Source: an uncultured Eubacteriales bacterium (GTDB taxonomy: Bacteria; Bacillota; Clostridia; Oscillospirales; Acutalibacteraceae). Taken from it: a stretch of DNA of 5,021 bases. Where the stretch lies: positions 1-5,021 of the forward strand of contig CAKUME010000108.1 of assembly GCA_934667575.1 (NCBI GenBank), given 5' to 3'. Both the position numbers and the translations under genes were made by a program. Position 1 is the first letter of the stretch, and every line of letters begins with the position of its first letter. The notes under the pieces are model-generated. The model was given only the letters and a program-made list of their open reading frames with translations. It made no database searches and was not told the DNA's origin. Shown piece after piece: positions 1 to 5,021 of the stretch.

Positions 1-77
1 TCATAGTTTACGCTGCCGTCGGTGCCAAAGGGCGTAATAATCGCGGTGGCGACGCCGGTAAAAACACAAGGCTTCAT
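1..77 (-). CDS. dapA: 4-hydroxy-tetrahydrodipicolinate synthase, N-terminal fragment
   Basis: Only the first 25 codons are inside the window; the gene continues beyond the left edge. DapA is a cytosolic enzyme that condenses pyruvate with aspartate semialdehyde, the committed step of lysine and diaminopimelate synthesis. The visible residues begin MKPCVFTGVATAIITPF and continue GTDGSVNY. This matches the first beta strand of the DapA TIM barrel (family pattern G-x-x-T-A-x-x-T-P-F), whose TPF segment is followed in homologues by an acidic/Gly stretch and V(N/D). The ATG at 77-75 is preceded by GGAAAGG at 97-91 with a rather long 13-base spacing. It lies 51 bases downstream of asd on the same strand; asd makes its substrate, so an asd-dapA operon is likely. 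The catalytic lysine lies outside the window, so the call rests on the N-terminus and on context. Confidence 0.85.
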   Translation of the reverse strand, partial: MKPCVFTGVATAIITPFGTDGSVNY

Positions 78-102
78 CCCTGAATCAGATCCTTTCCGTA
101 AC

Positions 103-135
103 AAAAATGCGGATTGTGGGCAGGGCGATCAATCC
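103..135 (-). other. weak stem-loop with T-rich tail between asd and dapA
   Basis: On the minus strand GGATTG (135-130) can pair with CAATCC (116-111) around a 13-base loop. After three bases comes a short T run (107-103). The asd stop codon lies within the stem and the start of the loop. The stem is only six base pairs, so it may at most act as a partial terminator or mRNA-processing hairpin that lowers dapA relative to asd. It could equally be chance. Confidence 0.25.
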
Positions 136-1208
136 ATATAGCCTTCCGCGCAGAGCAGCTCCGCCATCAGCACGCCGCCGCCGGCCGCGCCGCGCAGCGT
201 GTTGTGCGAAAGGCAGACAAACTTGATATCATACTGCGTATCCGGGCGCAGCCGACCGATCGAAACCGCCATGCCGCCCTCGAGCATGCGGTCGAGCTTG
301 GGCTGCGGGCGGTCGTTTTCGGAAAAATAATGCAAAAACTGCTTGGGCGCAGAGGGCAGATTCAGCTCCTGTGCGCGGCCGCGGTAACTTTCCCAGCGAT
401 GAATAATTTCTTCCATCGGCACCTTTTTTTCGTATGCCACAAACACGGCCGCCGTGTGACCGTCCGAAACCGGCACGCGCAGGCACTGGGCCGTGATCGA
501 CGGCGATGCGGCGTTCACGATGTGGCCGTTTTCCACATGTCCCCAGATTTTGAGCGGCTCCTGCTCCGACTTTTCTTCCTCGCCGCCGATATAGGGAATC
601 ACATTGTCCAAAATTTCCGGGAAGCGCGCAAAGGTCTTGCCTGCGCCCGAAATCGCCTGATAGGTGCAGGCGAGCACGCGCGTCACATTCAAGTCCATCA
701 GCGGCTGCACCGCAGGCACATAGCTTTGCAGCGAGCAGTTCGACTTCACGGCGATAAATCCGCGCTTGGTGCCCAGCCGCTTGCGCTGCGCGGGAATCAC
801 CGCCGCATGGTCGGCGTTGATCTCGGGAATGATCATCGGCACATCCGGCACTCCACGATTGGCGCTGTTGTTGGAAATCACCGGGCACTCCGCGCGGGCA
901 TAGGTTTCCTCCAGCGCGCGAATTTCGTCTTTTTTCATGTTCACCGCGCAAAAAACAAAGTCCACCAGCGCCGTCACGGCCGCCACGTCTTTTTCCGCGT
1001 CGAGCACCATCATGTCTTTCACTTTTTCCGGAATCGGTTCGCTCATTGCCCAGCGGCTGCCCACCGCCTCGGCATACGGCTTGCCGGCCGAATTGGCGCT
1101 GGCCGCCAGCGCCGCAATTTCAAACCACGGATGATCCTTCAAAATCGTAATAAAACGCTGGCCGACCATGCCGGTTGCGCCGATAATGCCCACTTTATAT
1201 TTTTTCAT
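129..1208 (-). CDS. asd: aspartate-semialdehyde dehydrogenase, archaeal/fungal-type
   Basis: The enzyme reduces aspartyl phosphate to aspartate semialdehyde with NADPH, at the branch point to lysine/diaminopimelate and to threonine/methionine. The protein is 359 residues, normal for the family. The N-terminus has the nucleotide-binding motif GATGMVGQRF (10-19), then HPWFEIAALAAS (26-37) and SAGK (40-43). The catalytic cysteine is in KSNCSLQ (Cys158). IGGEEEKSEQEPLK (207-220) and RVPVSDGHTA (244-253, Arg244 and His251) form the substrate site. SHNTLRGAAGG (334-344) closes the cofactor site. These motifs fit the archaeal/yeast Hom2-like subfamily rather than the classical Bacillus/E. coli form; this type is also seen in many Clostridia. 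The ATG at 1208-1206 is chosen because AGGGAGG lies at 1225-1219 with 10-base spacing and the protein then starts MKKYKVGIIGATG. An upstream ATG at 1235 would add nine residues and has no such site. It is the first gene of an operon with dapA. Confidence 0.95.
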   Translation of the reverse strand: MKKYKVGIIGATGMVGQRFITILKDHPWFEIAALAASANSAGKPYAEAVGSRWAMSEPIPEKVKDMMVLDAEKDVAAVTALVDFVFCAVNMKKDEIRALEETYARAECPVISNNSANRGVPDVPMIIPEINADHAAVIPAQRKRLGTKRGFIAVKSNCSLQSYVPAVQPLMDLNVTRVLACTYQAISGAGKTFARFPEILDNVIPYIGGEEEKSEQEPLKIWGHVENGHIVNAASPSITAQCLRVPVSDGHTAAVFVAYEKKVPMEEIIHRWESYRGRAQELNLPSAPKQFLHYFSENDRPQPKLDRMLEGGMAVSIGRLRPDTQYDIKFVCLSHNTLRGAAGGGVLMAELLCAEGYMD

Positions 1209-1268
1209 CACAGATAAGCCTCCCTGAGCCTTCATTTCCGTATTTTTTGAAATTCTGCGGCAAACTGC

Positions 1269-1297
1269 TTGCCACAGCCTTCAGAATGCAATATAAT
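1269..1297 (+). promoter_or_regulatory. housekeeping-type promoter for queA-tgt
   Basis: TTGCCA at 1269-1274 serves as -35 and a perfect TATAAT at 1292-1297 as -10, separated by 17 bases, the ideal sigma-A spacing. Predicted transcription start is about 1304, giving a queA leader of about 100 bases. A second TATAAT occurs at 1300-1305 but lacks a well-placed -35. The -10 nearly abuts that of the opposing asd promoter. Confidence 0.75.
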
Positions 1298-1300
1298 AGT

Positions 1301-1330
1301 ATAATACCATAGGAGCGGCGAACTTGTCAA
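1301..1330 (-). promoter_or_regulatory. housekeeping-type promoter for asd-dapA
   Basis: On the minus strand a perfect TTGACA (1330-1325) precedes TATTAT (1306-1301, 5/6 to consensus) by 18 bases, with a TG one base ahead of the -10 (extended -10 form). An A tract (minus strand, 1341-1336) just upstream of the -35 could act as an UP element. Predicted start is about 1294, leaving a leader of about 86 bases before asd. That is too short for a lysine riboswitch, and no other known riboswitch is recognised. Confidence 0.7.
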
Positions 1331-1350
1331 ACCTATTTTTTGATATTCGT

Positions 1351-1383
1351 CCGTTTTGCGCGAAATTTGTGCGCAAAATCCGG
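1351..1383 (+). promoter_or_regulatory. stem-loop in the queA leader abutting the ribosome binding site
   Basis: TTTTGCGC (1354-1361) is perfectly complementary to GCGCAAAA (1371-1378) around a nine-base loop. CCG (1351-1353) can extend the stem by pairing with CGG (1381-1383) across a two-base bulge. The 3' arm ends directly against the AAAGGAAG Shine-Dalgarno element at 1384-1391. No T run follows, so it is not a terminator. It may modulate translation or mRNA stability. It does not match the preQ1 riboswitch patterns I know, so the function is unknown. Confidence 0.55.
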
Positions 1384-1402
1384 AAAGGAAGTTTTTGTGA
1401 AT

Positions 1403-2434
1403 ATGCATATGCTGCGCAGCGATTTTAAGTATGATTTGCCGGAGGAGCTGATTGCTCAAACGCCGGTGGAACCCCGCGACCATTCCCGGCTCATGACGCT
1501 CGACCGCAAAACCGGCGCGATCACCCATCGCCATTTTTACGATATTGTCGATCTGCTCGAGCCGGGCGACTGCCTCATTGTGAACGACTCGCGCGTGCTG
1601 CCCTCGCGCATCTACGGCGAAAAGGAGGGCACCGGCGCGCATGTGGAATTCCTGCTCCTCAGCCCCAAGGGCAACGATGTGTGGGAGGTGCTCACCGGCC
1701 CCGGCCGCCGTGCCAAACCGGGCGCCCGCTTTTCGTTTGGCGGCGGCTTGCTGCGTGCCGAGGTAACGGACGTGGTGGAGGGCGGCAACCGGCTTGCGCA
1801 TTTTGAATACGACGGCAATTTTTACAATATTCTCGAGCAAATTGGCCAAATGCCCCTGCCGCACTACATTAAAGCCGAGCTGAAAGACAAGGAGCGCTAC
1901 CAAACGGTCTATTCCCGCGAGCTTGGCTCCGCCGCTGCGCCCACTGCCGGGCTGCACTTCACCAAGGAACTGATGCAGCGGCTCACCGACAAGGGAGTGC
2001 GCATCGGCTACGTCACGCTGCACGTCGGGCTCGGCACCTTTCGGCCGGTGAAGGAGGACGACATCACGCAGCACCAGATGCACTCCGAGCATTACCATCT
2101 CCCGGCCGAAACGGCACAGCTGATCAACGAGACCAAGGCGGCGGGCAAGCGTGTGATCGCCGTGGGCACCACCAGCTGCCGCACGCTGGAGTCGGTGGCC
2201 ACGTTCGACGGCAAAATCCACGAAGCGGACGGCTGGACAAGCATTTTTATTTATCCGGGCTATGAATACAAGGTGCTCGACGGGCTGATTACCAATTTTC
2301 ATTTGCCGGAAAGCACGCTGATTATGTTGGTTGCCGCGTTTGCCGGTTATGACCATACTATGCAGGCCTACCGTGAAGCGGTACAGGAAAAATACCGCTT
2401 TTTCAGCTTTGGCGACGCCATGTTCATTCATTGA
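1403..2434 (+). CDS. queA: S-adenosylmethionine:tRNA ribosyltransferase-isomerase
   Basis: QueA transfers and isomerises the ribosyl group of S-adenosylmethionine onto 7-aminomethyl-7-deazaguanine at position 34 of tRNAs with GUN anticodons, giving epoxyqueuosine, the penultimate step of queuosine formation. With the ATG at 1403 the protein is 343 residues, matching the family length. Family signatures run in order: DLPEELIAQTP (11-21), GDCLIVNDSRVLPSR (55-69), GSAAAPTAGLHFT (175-187), HVGLGTFRPV (207-216), GTTSCRTLE (255-263), GWTSIFIYPGYE (277-288), ITNFHLPESTLIMLV (296-310) and YRFFSFGDAM (331-340). AAAGGAAG at 1384-1391 lies 11 bases ahead of this ATG. GTG at 1397 and ATG at 1409 are in frame and cannot be excluded, whereas a TTG at 1340 is too far upstream and precedes the leader hairpin. 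tgt follows on the same strand 137 bases later, consistent with a queuosine operon. Confidence 0.97.
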   Translation: MHMLRSDFKYDLPEELIAQTPVEPRDHSRLMTLDRKTGAITHRHFYDIVDLLEPGDCLIVNDSRVLPSRIYGEKEGTGAHVEFLLLSPKGNDVWEVLTGPGRRAKPGARFSFGGGLLRAEVTDVVEGGNRLAHFEYDGNFYNILEQIGQMPLPHYIKAELKDKERYQTVYSRELGSAAAPTAGLHFTKELMQRLTDKGVRIGYVTLHVGLGTFRPVKEDDITQHQMHSEHYHLPAETAQLINETKAAGKRVIAVGTTSCRTLESVATFDGKIHEADGWTSIFIYPGYEYKVLDGLITNFHLPESTLIMLVAAFAGYDHTMQAYREAVQEKYRFFSFGDAMFIH

Positions 2435-2571
2435 AACGCCAACTATCGAGCAGAAATCCCGTGTGGATTTTCTTCAATGAAGCGCTGCCATCAGAAGCAT
2501 GAAAAACAACATCGGCGCGGCCGCGCCGGACGGTGAAGATTAAAATATTTTGAAAGGAACCCTTTATTATC
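2435..2571 (+). other. queA-tgt intergenic region with two inverted repeats
   Basis: This 137-base gap holds no credible gene. A weak hairpin, AGAAATCC (2452-2459) pairing with GGATTTTCT (2465-2473, one bulged T), lies shortly after the queA stop and ends in a pyrimidine-rich arm; it could be a poor terminator or an mRNA-processing structure. A 16-base perfect GC palindrome lies at 2513-2528. No convincing promoter is visible before tgt, so read-through from queA is the simplest reading. Confidence 0.5.
2513..2528. repeat. 16-base perfect GC palindrome
   Basis: CGGCGCGGCCGCGCCG equals its own reverse complement. As RNA it could form a six-base-pair hairpin with a four-base loop. There is no T run following on the plus strand, so it is not a standard terminator. 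It lies 44 bases before the tgt start. Confidence 0.6.
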
Positions 2572-3702
2572 ATGTTACAAATTATTGCACGGCAGGGACG
2601 CGCGCGGCGCGGCATCCTGCAAACCCCGCACGGCACCGTGCAGACGCCGGTGTTTATGAATGTGGCCACCAGCGCCGCGATCAAGGGCGGCATTTCGGCG
2701 CTCGATCTGCAGGAGTTGAAGTGTCAGATTATGCTTTGCAATACCTACCACCTGCACATTCGCCCCGGCGACGAACTAATCGCCGGGCTGGGCGGCGTGC
2801 GGGAATTCACCCGCTGGAGCGGGCCGGTGCTCACCGACAGCGGCGGTTTTCAGGTGTTCTCGCTCGCGTCATTGCGCAAGATCAAGGAGGAGGGCGTTAC
2901 CTTTGCGTCCCATCTGGACGGCGCGCGCATTTTCATGGGACCGGAGGAGAGCATGCAGATTCAGTCGCACCTCGGATCCACCATTGCCATGGCGTTCGAC
3001 GAATGCGTGGCCAATCCCGCCCAGCGCGCCTACGCCGAGCAGTCCTGCGCGCGCACCGTGCGCTGGCTCGCGCGCTGCAAAGCGGAGATGAAGCGCCTCA
3101 ATGCGCTGCCCGAAACCCTTAACCCGCAGCAGTGGCTGTTCGGCATCAATCAGGGCTGCACCTTCGATGATCTGCGTGTGGCGCACATGCGCGAAATTGC
3201 GAAGCTCGATCTCGACGGCTATGCCATTGGCGGCCTCGCAGTGGGCGAGCCTGCGTCTGAGATGTATCATATTATCGATCTGGTTGAGCCCGAAATGCCG
3301 ACGGATAAGCCGCGCTACCTGATGGGCGTTGGCACCCCGGGGAATATTCTGGAGGGCGTGCGCCTCGGCGTGGATATGTTTGACTGCGTTATGCCCAGCC
3401 GCAACGCGCGCCACGGCCGCATTGCCACTTGGGCCGGTCAGGTCAACCTCAACAACGCAAAATATCAGCGCGACCCGCTGCCGCTCGACCCCGAATGTGA
3501 CTGCCCGGTGTGCCGCAGCTTTAGCCGCGCCTACATCCGCCATCTGCTGAAAGCCAACGAAATGCTCGGCATGCGCCTGGCCGTGATGCACAATCTCTAT
3601 TTTTACAACACGCTCATGGAGCGCATTCGCGCGGCAATTGAGGAAGGCTCATTCGACCGCTTCCACGCGGAATATTTTGAAAAGCTCGACCGCCGCATCT
3701 GA
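2572..3702 (+). CDS. tgt: queuine/preQ1 tRNA-guanine transglycosylase
   Basis: Tgt exchanges guanine at position 34 of tRNA (Asp, Asn, His, Tyr) for preQ1; QueA then acts on this product. The protein is 376 residues, typical for bacteria. Motifs in order: TPHGTVQTPVFM (18-29), NTYHLHIRPGD (57-67), LTDSGGFQVFSL with Asp89 (87-98), AFDEC with Asp143 (141-145), GINQGC (191-196), IGGLAVGE (219-226), and MFDCVMPSRNARHG with the presumed nucleophile Asp271 (269-282). The zinc ligands are Cys309, Cys311, Cys314 and His340 in a C-x-C-x2-C-x25-H pattern. The ATG at 2572 is the only in-frame ATG after the stop at 2551; AAGGAA at 2554-2559 precedes it by 12 bases. The NVATSAAIKG segment (30-39) differs from the more common VGT-x-A-T-VK, but I have seen this form attributed to Clostridia. 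All catalytic residues are present, so it should be active. Confidence 0.97.
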   Translation: MLQIIARQGRARRGILQTPHGTVQTPVFMNVATSAAIKGGISALDLQELKCQIMLCNTYHLHIRPGDELIAGLGGVREFTRWSGPVLTDSGGFQVFSLASLRKIKEEGVTFASHLDGARIFMGPEESMQIQSHLGSTIAMAFDECVANPAQRAYAEQSCARTVRWLARCKAEMKRLNALPETLNPQQWLFGINQGCTFDDLRVAHMREIAKLDLDGYAIGGLAVGEPASEMYHIIDLVEPEMPTDKPRYLMGVGTPGNILEGVRLGVDMFDCVMPSRNARHGRIATWAGQVNLNNAKYQRDPLPLDPECDCPVCRSFSRAYIRHLLKANEMLGMRLAVMHNLYFYNTLMERIRAAIEEGSFDRFHAEYFEKLDRRI

Positions 3703-3760
3703 GTTTGCCGCCGCATTTATAAATGTTTTGTAAATTCATGTATTCTTTCGGAAAATGCTC

Positions 3761-3789
3761 TTGCGTTCATCCCGAAATTTTGCTATAAT
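3761..3789 (+). promoter_or_regulatory. promoter for yajC
   Basis: TTGCGT at 3761-3766 and a perfect TATAAT at 3784-3789 are 17 bases apart. TGC immediately precedes the -10, giving an extended -10 promoter. Predicted start is about 3796, leaving a leader of about 25 bases. This lets yajC and the next gene be transcribed independently of queA-tgt, although read-through from tgt is not blocked by any clear terminator. Confidence 0.75.
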
Positions 3790-3820
3790 GAAACAATCAA
3801 TAAGAAGGAGTTGTCAAACA

Positions 3821-4174
3821 ATGTTTTCTATTTCTAATCTGGTCCTGCTGGCGAGCGGCAGCGAATCCGGCCAAAACGGTTCGGTGGGCTCCATGCTGCT
3901 CAGCCTTGCGCCCATTCTGCTGGTGATGGTGCTCATGTATTTCATGCTCATTCGCCCGCAGAACAAAAAGAAGAAGGCCGAGGATAAAATGCGCAATGAG
4001 CTGCGCGTGGGCGACGAGATTACCACCATCGGCGGTATTGTGGGCCGTGTGGTTGGCATCAAAGAGGATACCAATTCGCTGATCATCGAAACCGGCGCGG
4101 ATCGCAGCAAGATTCACATCAAAAAATGGGCGATCGGCAGCTGCGACACCAAGCACGACGACGACGCAGAATGA
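3821..4174 (+). CDS. yajC: preprotein translocase accessory subunit YajC
   Basis: YajC is a small single-pass inner-membrane protein associated with SecDF and the SecYEG translocon; its exact role is unclear. The protein is 117 residues. A hydrophobic helix spans about 24-44 and ends in the hallmark YFMLIRPQNKKKK (40-52), where the basic cluster marks the cytoplasmic side. The cytosolic domain starts with LRVGDEITTIGGIVGRVVGI (61-80), the second family signature, and the tail is acidic (DDDAE). The ATG at 3821 is chosen because AAGAAGGAG (3802-3810) lies 10 bases upstream and because the promoter -10 at 3784-3789 would fall inside the coding sequence if the in-frame ATG at 3755 were used. It follows tgt, the common bacterial order, but secD/secF do not follow directly here. 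Confidence 0.95.
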   Translation: MFSISNLVLLASGSESGQNGSVGSMLLSLAPILLVMVLMYFMLIRPQNKKKKAEDKMRNELRVGDEITTIGGIVGRVVGIKEDTNSLIIETGADRSKIHIKKWAIGSCDTKHDDDAE

Positions 4175-4243
4175 TCCCGGAATAAAGCGCCGGGGCAGCG
4201 CATACATTTGGTAGCAGAACGATGAGCGGAGGAGAGAAACGAT

Positions 4244-4633
4244 ATGGATCACACCTCTTTTCTTGCCCGGCTCCGCATTCTGCTGCTGGGCACCGCGGCG
4301 GGCGCGGCGGCCTGCACGCTGCTGCTGGTCATTTTTGCGGCGGCCTGTGTGGGGCTGCGCCGCATTCCGCAGGCTGCGCTCGTGCCGCTCACCATTGCGG
4401 CAGCCGCAGTGGGGGCGTTTTTGGCTGGGTGGGTCAGCGGTGCGCTTTCCGGCCGCCATGGGCTGATTTATGGGCTTTGCAGCGCGCTGCTGCTGTTTTT
4501 GCTCCTGTTTATCTGCGGCGAGATTCTCACGCGCGACGGCCTCTCGGCGGCAGTGTACATCCGCTTTGGCGTGATGCTCCTGCTGGGCATGCTGGGCGGC
4601 ATTGCGGGGGTGAACCGCCGGCTCCGGTATTGA
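4244..4633 (+). CDS. TIGR04086-type four-helix membrane protein
   Basis: This is a very hydrophobic protein of 129 residues with four predicted transmembrane helices at about 10-35, 44-68, 72-94 and 105-123. The middle carries GAFLAGWVSGALSGRHGLIYGL (57-78), a small-residue-rich hairpin with a G-R-x-G-L-x-x-G-L pattern. Size, topology, this pattern and its position just after yajC fit the TIGR04086 family (YrzE-like), whose function is unknown. GGAGGAG at 4228-4234 lies nine bases before the ATG, a strong ribosome binding site. The gene starts 69 bases after yajC with no promoter or terminator evident between them, so the two are probably co-transcribed. A strong terminator follows 19 bases after the stop. 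A role near the Sec machinery is only suggested by synteny. Confidence 0.8.
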   Translation: MDHTSFLARLRILLLGTAAGAAACTLLLVIFAAACVGLRRIPQAALVPLTIAAAAVGAFLAGWVSGALSGRHGLIYGLCSALLLFLLLFICGEILTRDGLSAAVYIRFGVMLLLGMLGGIAGVNRRLRY

Positions 4634-4652
4634 CGAACCCATGCAAACAAGG

Positions 4653-4683
4653 GGAGAAGCGGCGTGCCGGCTTCTCCTTTTTT
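4653..4683 (+). terminator. intrinsic terminator after the TIGR04086-type gene
   Basis: GGAGAAGC (4653-4660) pairs perfectly with GCTTCTCC (4670-4677) around a nine-base loop, followed directly by six T (4678-4683). Upstream AAGG can extend the stem through wobble and A-U pairs into the T run. This is the only textbook intrinsic terminator in the window and ends the yajC transcript. Confidence 0.92.
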
Positions 4684-4754
4684 GCAGTTCTAACCGCACG
4701 GCGGCGCGCATAATCCTTTTCTTGAACCACATTTGGGGAAAGGAGCGGAGCACG

Positions 4755-5021
4755 ATGCGGATCAAACACCGGTGGACAGACCGCTTGGCCGTGCGCCGCC
4801 CCCAGACCGATCGCGCCGCAAACACACCGCGTGCGCTGAAGCCGGTCGAGGGGCGCGCGCCCGGTCGGGTGGATGGAACGGCTGCGTTGGGGGCGGCGTT
4901 GATTTTGGCGGGCATTGCATCGGGCGCGCTGCTTTGCCGTACCCGCCCGGCGGAAACCGCCCGATTGGCTGCGGAATTTATTCGCTTTCGGCAGCAGAGC
5001 GCCTTCCGCGCGGTGTTCGAC
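4755..5021 (+). CDS. putative membrane protein, N-terminal fragment; possibly SpoIIM-like
   Basis: Eighty-nine codons are visible and the frame is still open at the right edge. Residues 1-40 are strongly basic and Arg/Pro-rich, predicted cytoplasmic. A single transmembrane helix spans about 42-61 (ALGAALILAGIASGALL, 44-60), followed by an amphipathic stretch ending LAAEFIRFRQQSAFRAVFD (71-89). This layout, a basic N-tail, a first helix with a G-x-x-x-G-A pattern, then a charged extracytoplasmic segment leading to an F-rich stretch, resembles stage II sporulation protein M. The resemblance is short and unverified, so no symbol is given. AAAGGAG (4739-4745) lies nine bases before the ATG. The same frame is open back to an ATG at 4641, but that start has no ribosome binding site and would read through the terminator, so it is rejected. 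No convincing promoter is seen between 4684 and 4738; a CATAAT at 4709-4714 lacks a well-spaced partner. Confidence 0.7.
   Translation, partial: MRIKHRWTDRLAVRRPQTDRAANTPRALKPVEGRAPGRVDGTAALGAALILAGIASGALLCRTRPAETARLAAEFIRFRQQSAFRAVFD

Larger units (their letters stand above)
1241..1348. repeat. AT-rich direct repeat pair flanking the divergent promoters
   Basis: Two copies of TATTTTTTGA-A/T-ATTC lie at 1241-1255 and 1334-1348, identical at 14 of 15 positions, in the same orientation, with starts 93 bases apart. They bracket both predicted promoters. One copy lies about 50-60 bases upstream of the predicted queA start site; the other lies just upstream of the asd -35 box. They may be regulator sites or UP-like A/T tracts. 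Because the region is AT-rich, chance similarity is possible. Confidence 0.5.

Noticed and set aside
114..1217. Plus-strand open frame opposite asd (367 codons)
   Set aside because: Antisense shadow of a clear asd gene; the translation is His/Arg-rich with no family motifs.
1209..1294. Lysine riboswitch or T-box upstream of asd
   Set aside because: The leader from the predicted start is only about 86 bases, too short for either, and no T-box core or lysine aptamer motifs are seen.
1232..2431. Long open frame on the minus strand opposite queA (399 codons)
   Set aside because: It covers queA, whose family motifs are unmistakable; the antisense product is His/Arg-rich without recognisable motifs and has no ribosome binding site. 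It is a codon-bias shadow.
2869..3591. Minus-strand open frame opposite tgt (240 codons)
   Set aside because: Antisense shadow of tgt; no ribosome binding site and no recognisable motifs.
3714..3725. CATTTATAAATG palindrome after tgt, as a terminator
   Set aside because: Entirely AT-rich, too short to make a stable hairpin, and followed by only four T.
4176..4194. CCCGG/CCGGG hairpin just after the yajC stop, as a terminator
   Set aside because: Five base pairs with a nine-base loop and no following T run; the next gene is close and lacks its own promoter.
4222..4713. Overlapping plus-strand frame starting inside the ribosome binding region of the TIGR04086-type gene
   Set aside because: Its frame competes with a coherent four-helix protein that has the better-placed ribosome binding site, and it runs through the terminator.
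4634..4754. Small peptide gene such as scfA in the gap after the terminator
   Set aside because: The open frame from 4641 is merely an upstream extension of the last gene, lacks a ribosome binding site and has no six-cysteine pattern.
3797..4915. Long open frame on the minus strand opposite yajC, the TIGR04086-type gene and the last gene (372 codons)
   Set aside because: It crosses three plus-strand genes, a terminator and intergenic gaps, has low-complexity Arg/Gln/Ala composition, and no start signal.

Overview
The window looks like ordinary chromosome from a GC-rich Firmicute, most likely an anaerobic Clostridia of the Oscillospirales/Ruminococcaceae type. This rests on strong AGGAGG-like ribosome binding sites, AT-rich intergenic promoters with TATAAT boxes in an otherwise GC-rich sequence, the gene order queA-tgt-yajC followed by a TIGR04086-type membrane protein, and protein flavours that resemble Clostridia homologues. 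The taxonomic placement is inferred; no rRNA or other phylogenetic marker is present.

Layout: on the minus strand, reading leftwards from about 1294, are asd (aspartate-semialdehyde dehydrogenase, archaeal/fungal-type subfamily) and the first 25 codons of dapA (4-hydroxy-tetrahydrodipicolinate synthase), which runs off the left edge. These two catalyse consecutive steps of the lysine/diaminopimelate pathway. On the plus strand, reading rightwards from about 1304, are queA and tgt (queuosine tRNA modification), then yajC (Sec translocase accessory subunit) with its own good promoter, a four-helix TIGR04086-type membrane protein, and a clear intrinsic terminator. A final membrane protein gene, possibly SpoIIM-like, is cut by the right edge.

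The two gene groups diverge from one compact region, about 1209-1402. There a near-consensus promoter for queA and one for asd point at each other with almost interlocked -10 boxes. A 15-base AT-rich direct repeat (14/15 identical) flanks this promoter pair, and a strong RNA hairpin abuts the queA ribosome binding site. This shared control region is the most interesting part of the window. No mobile element, CRISPR array, RNA gene or clearly new system is visible; the coding content is housekeeping.
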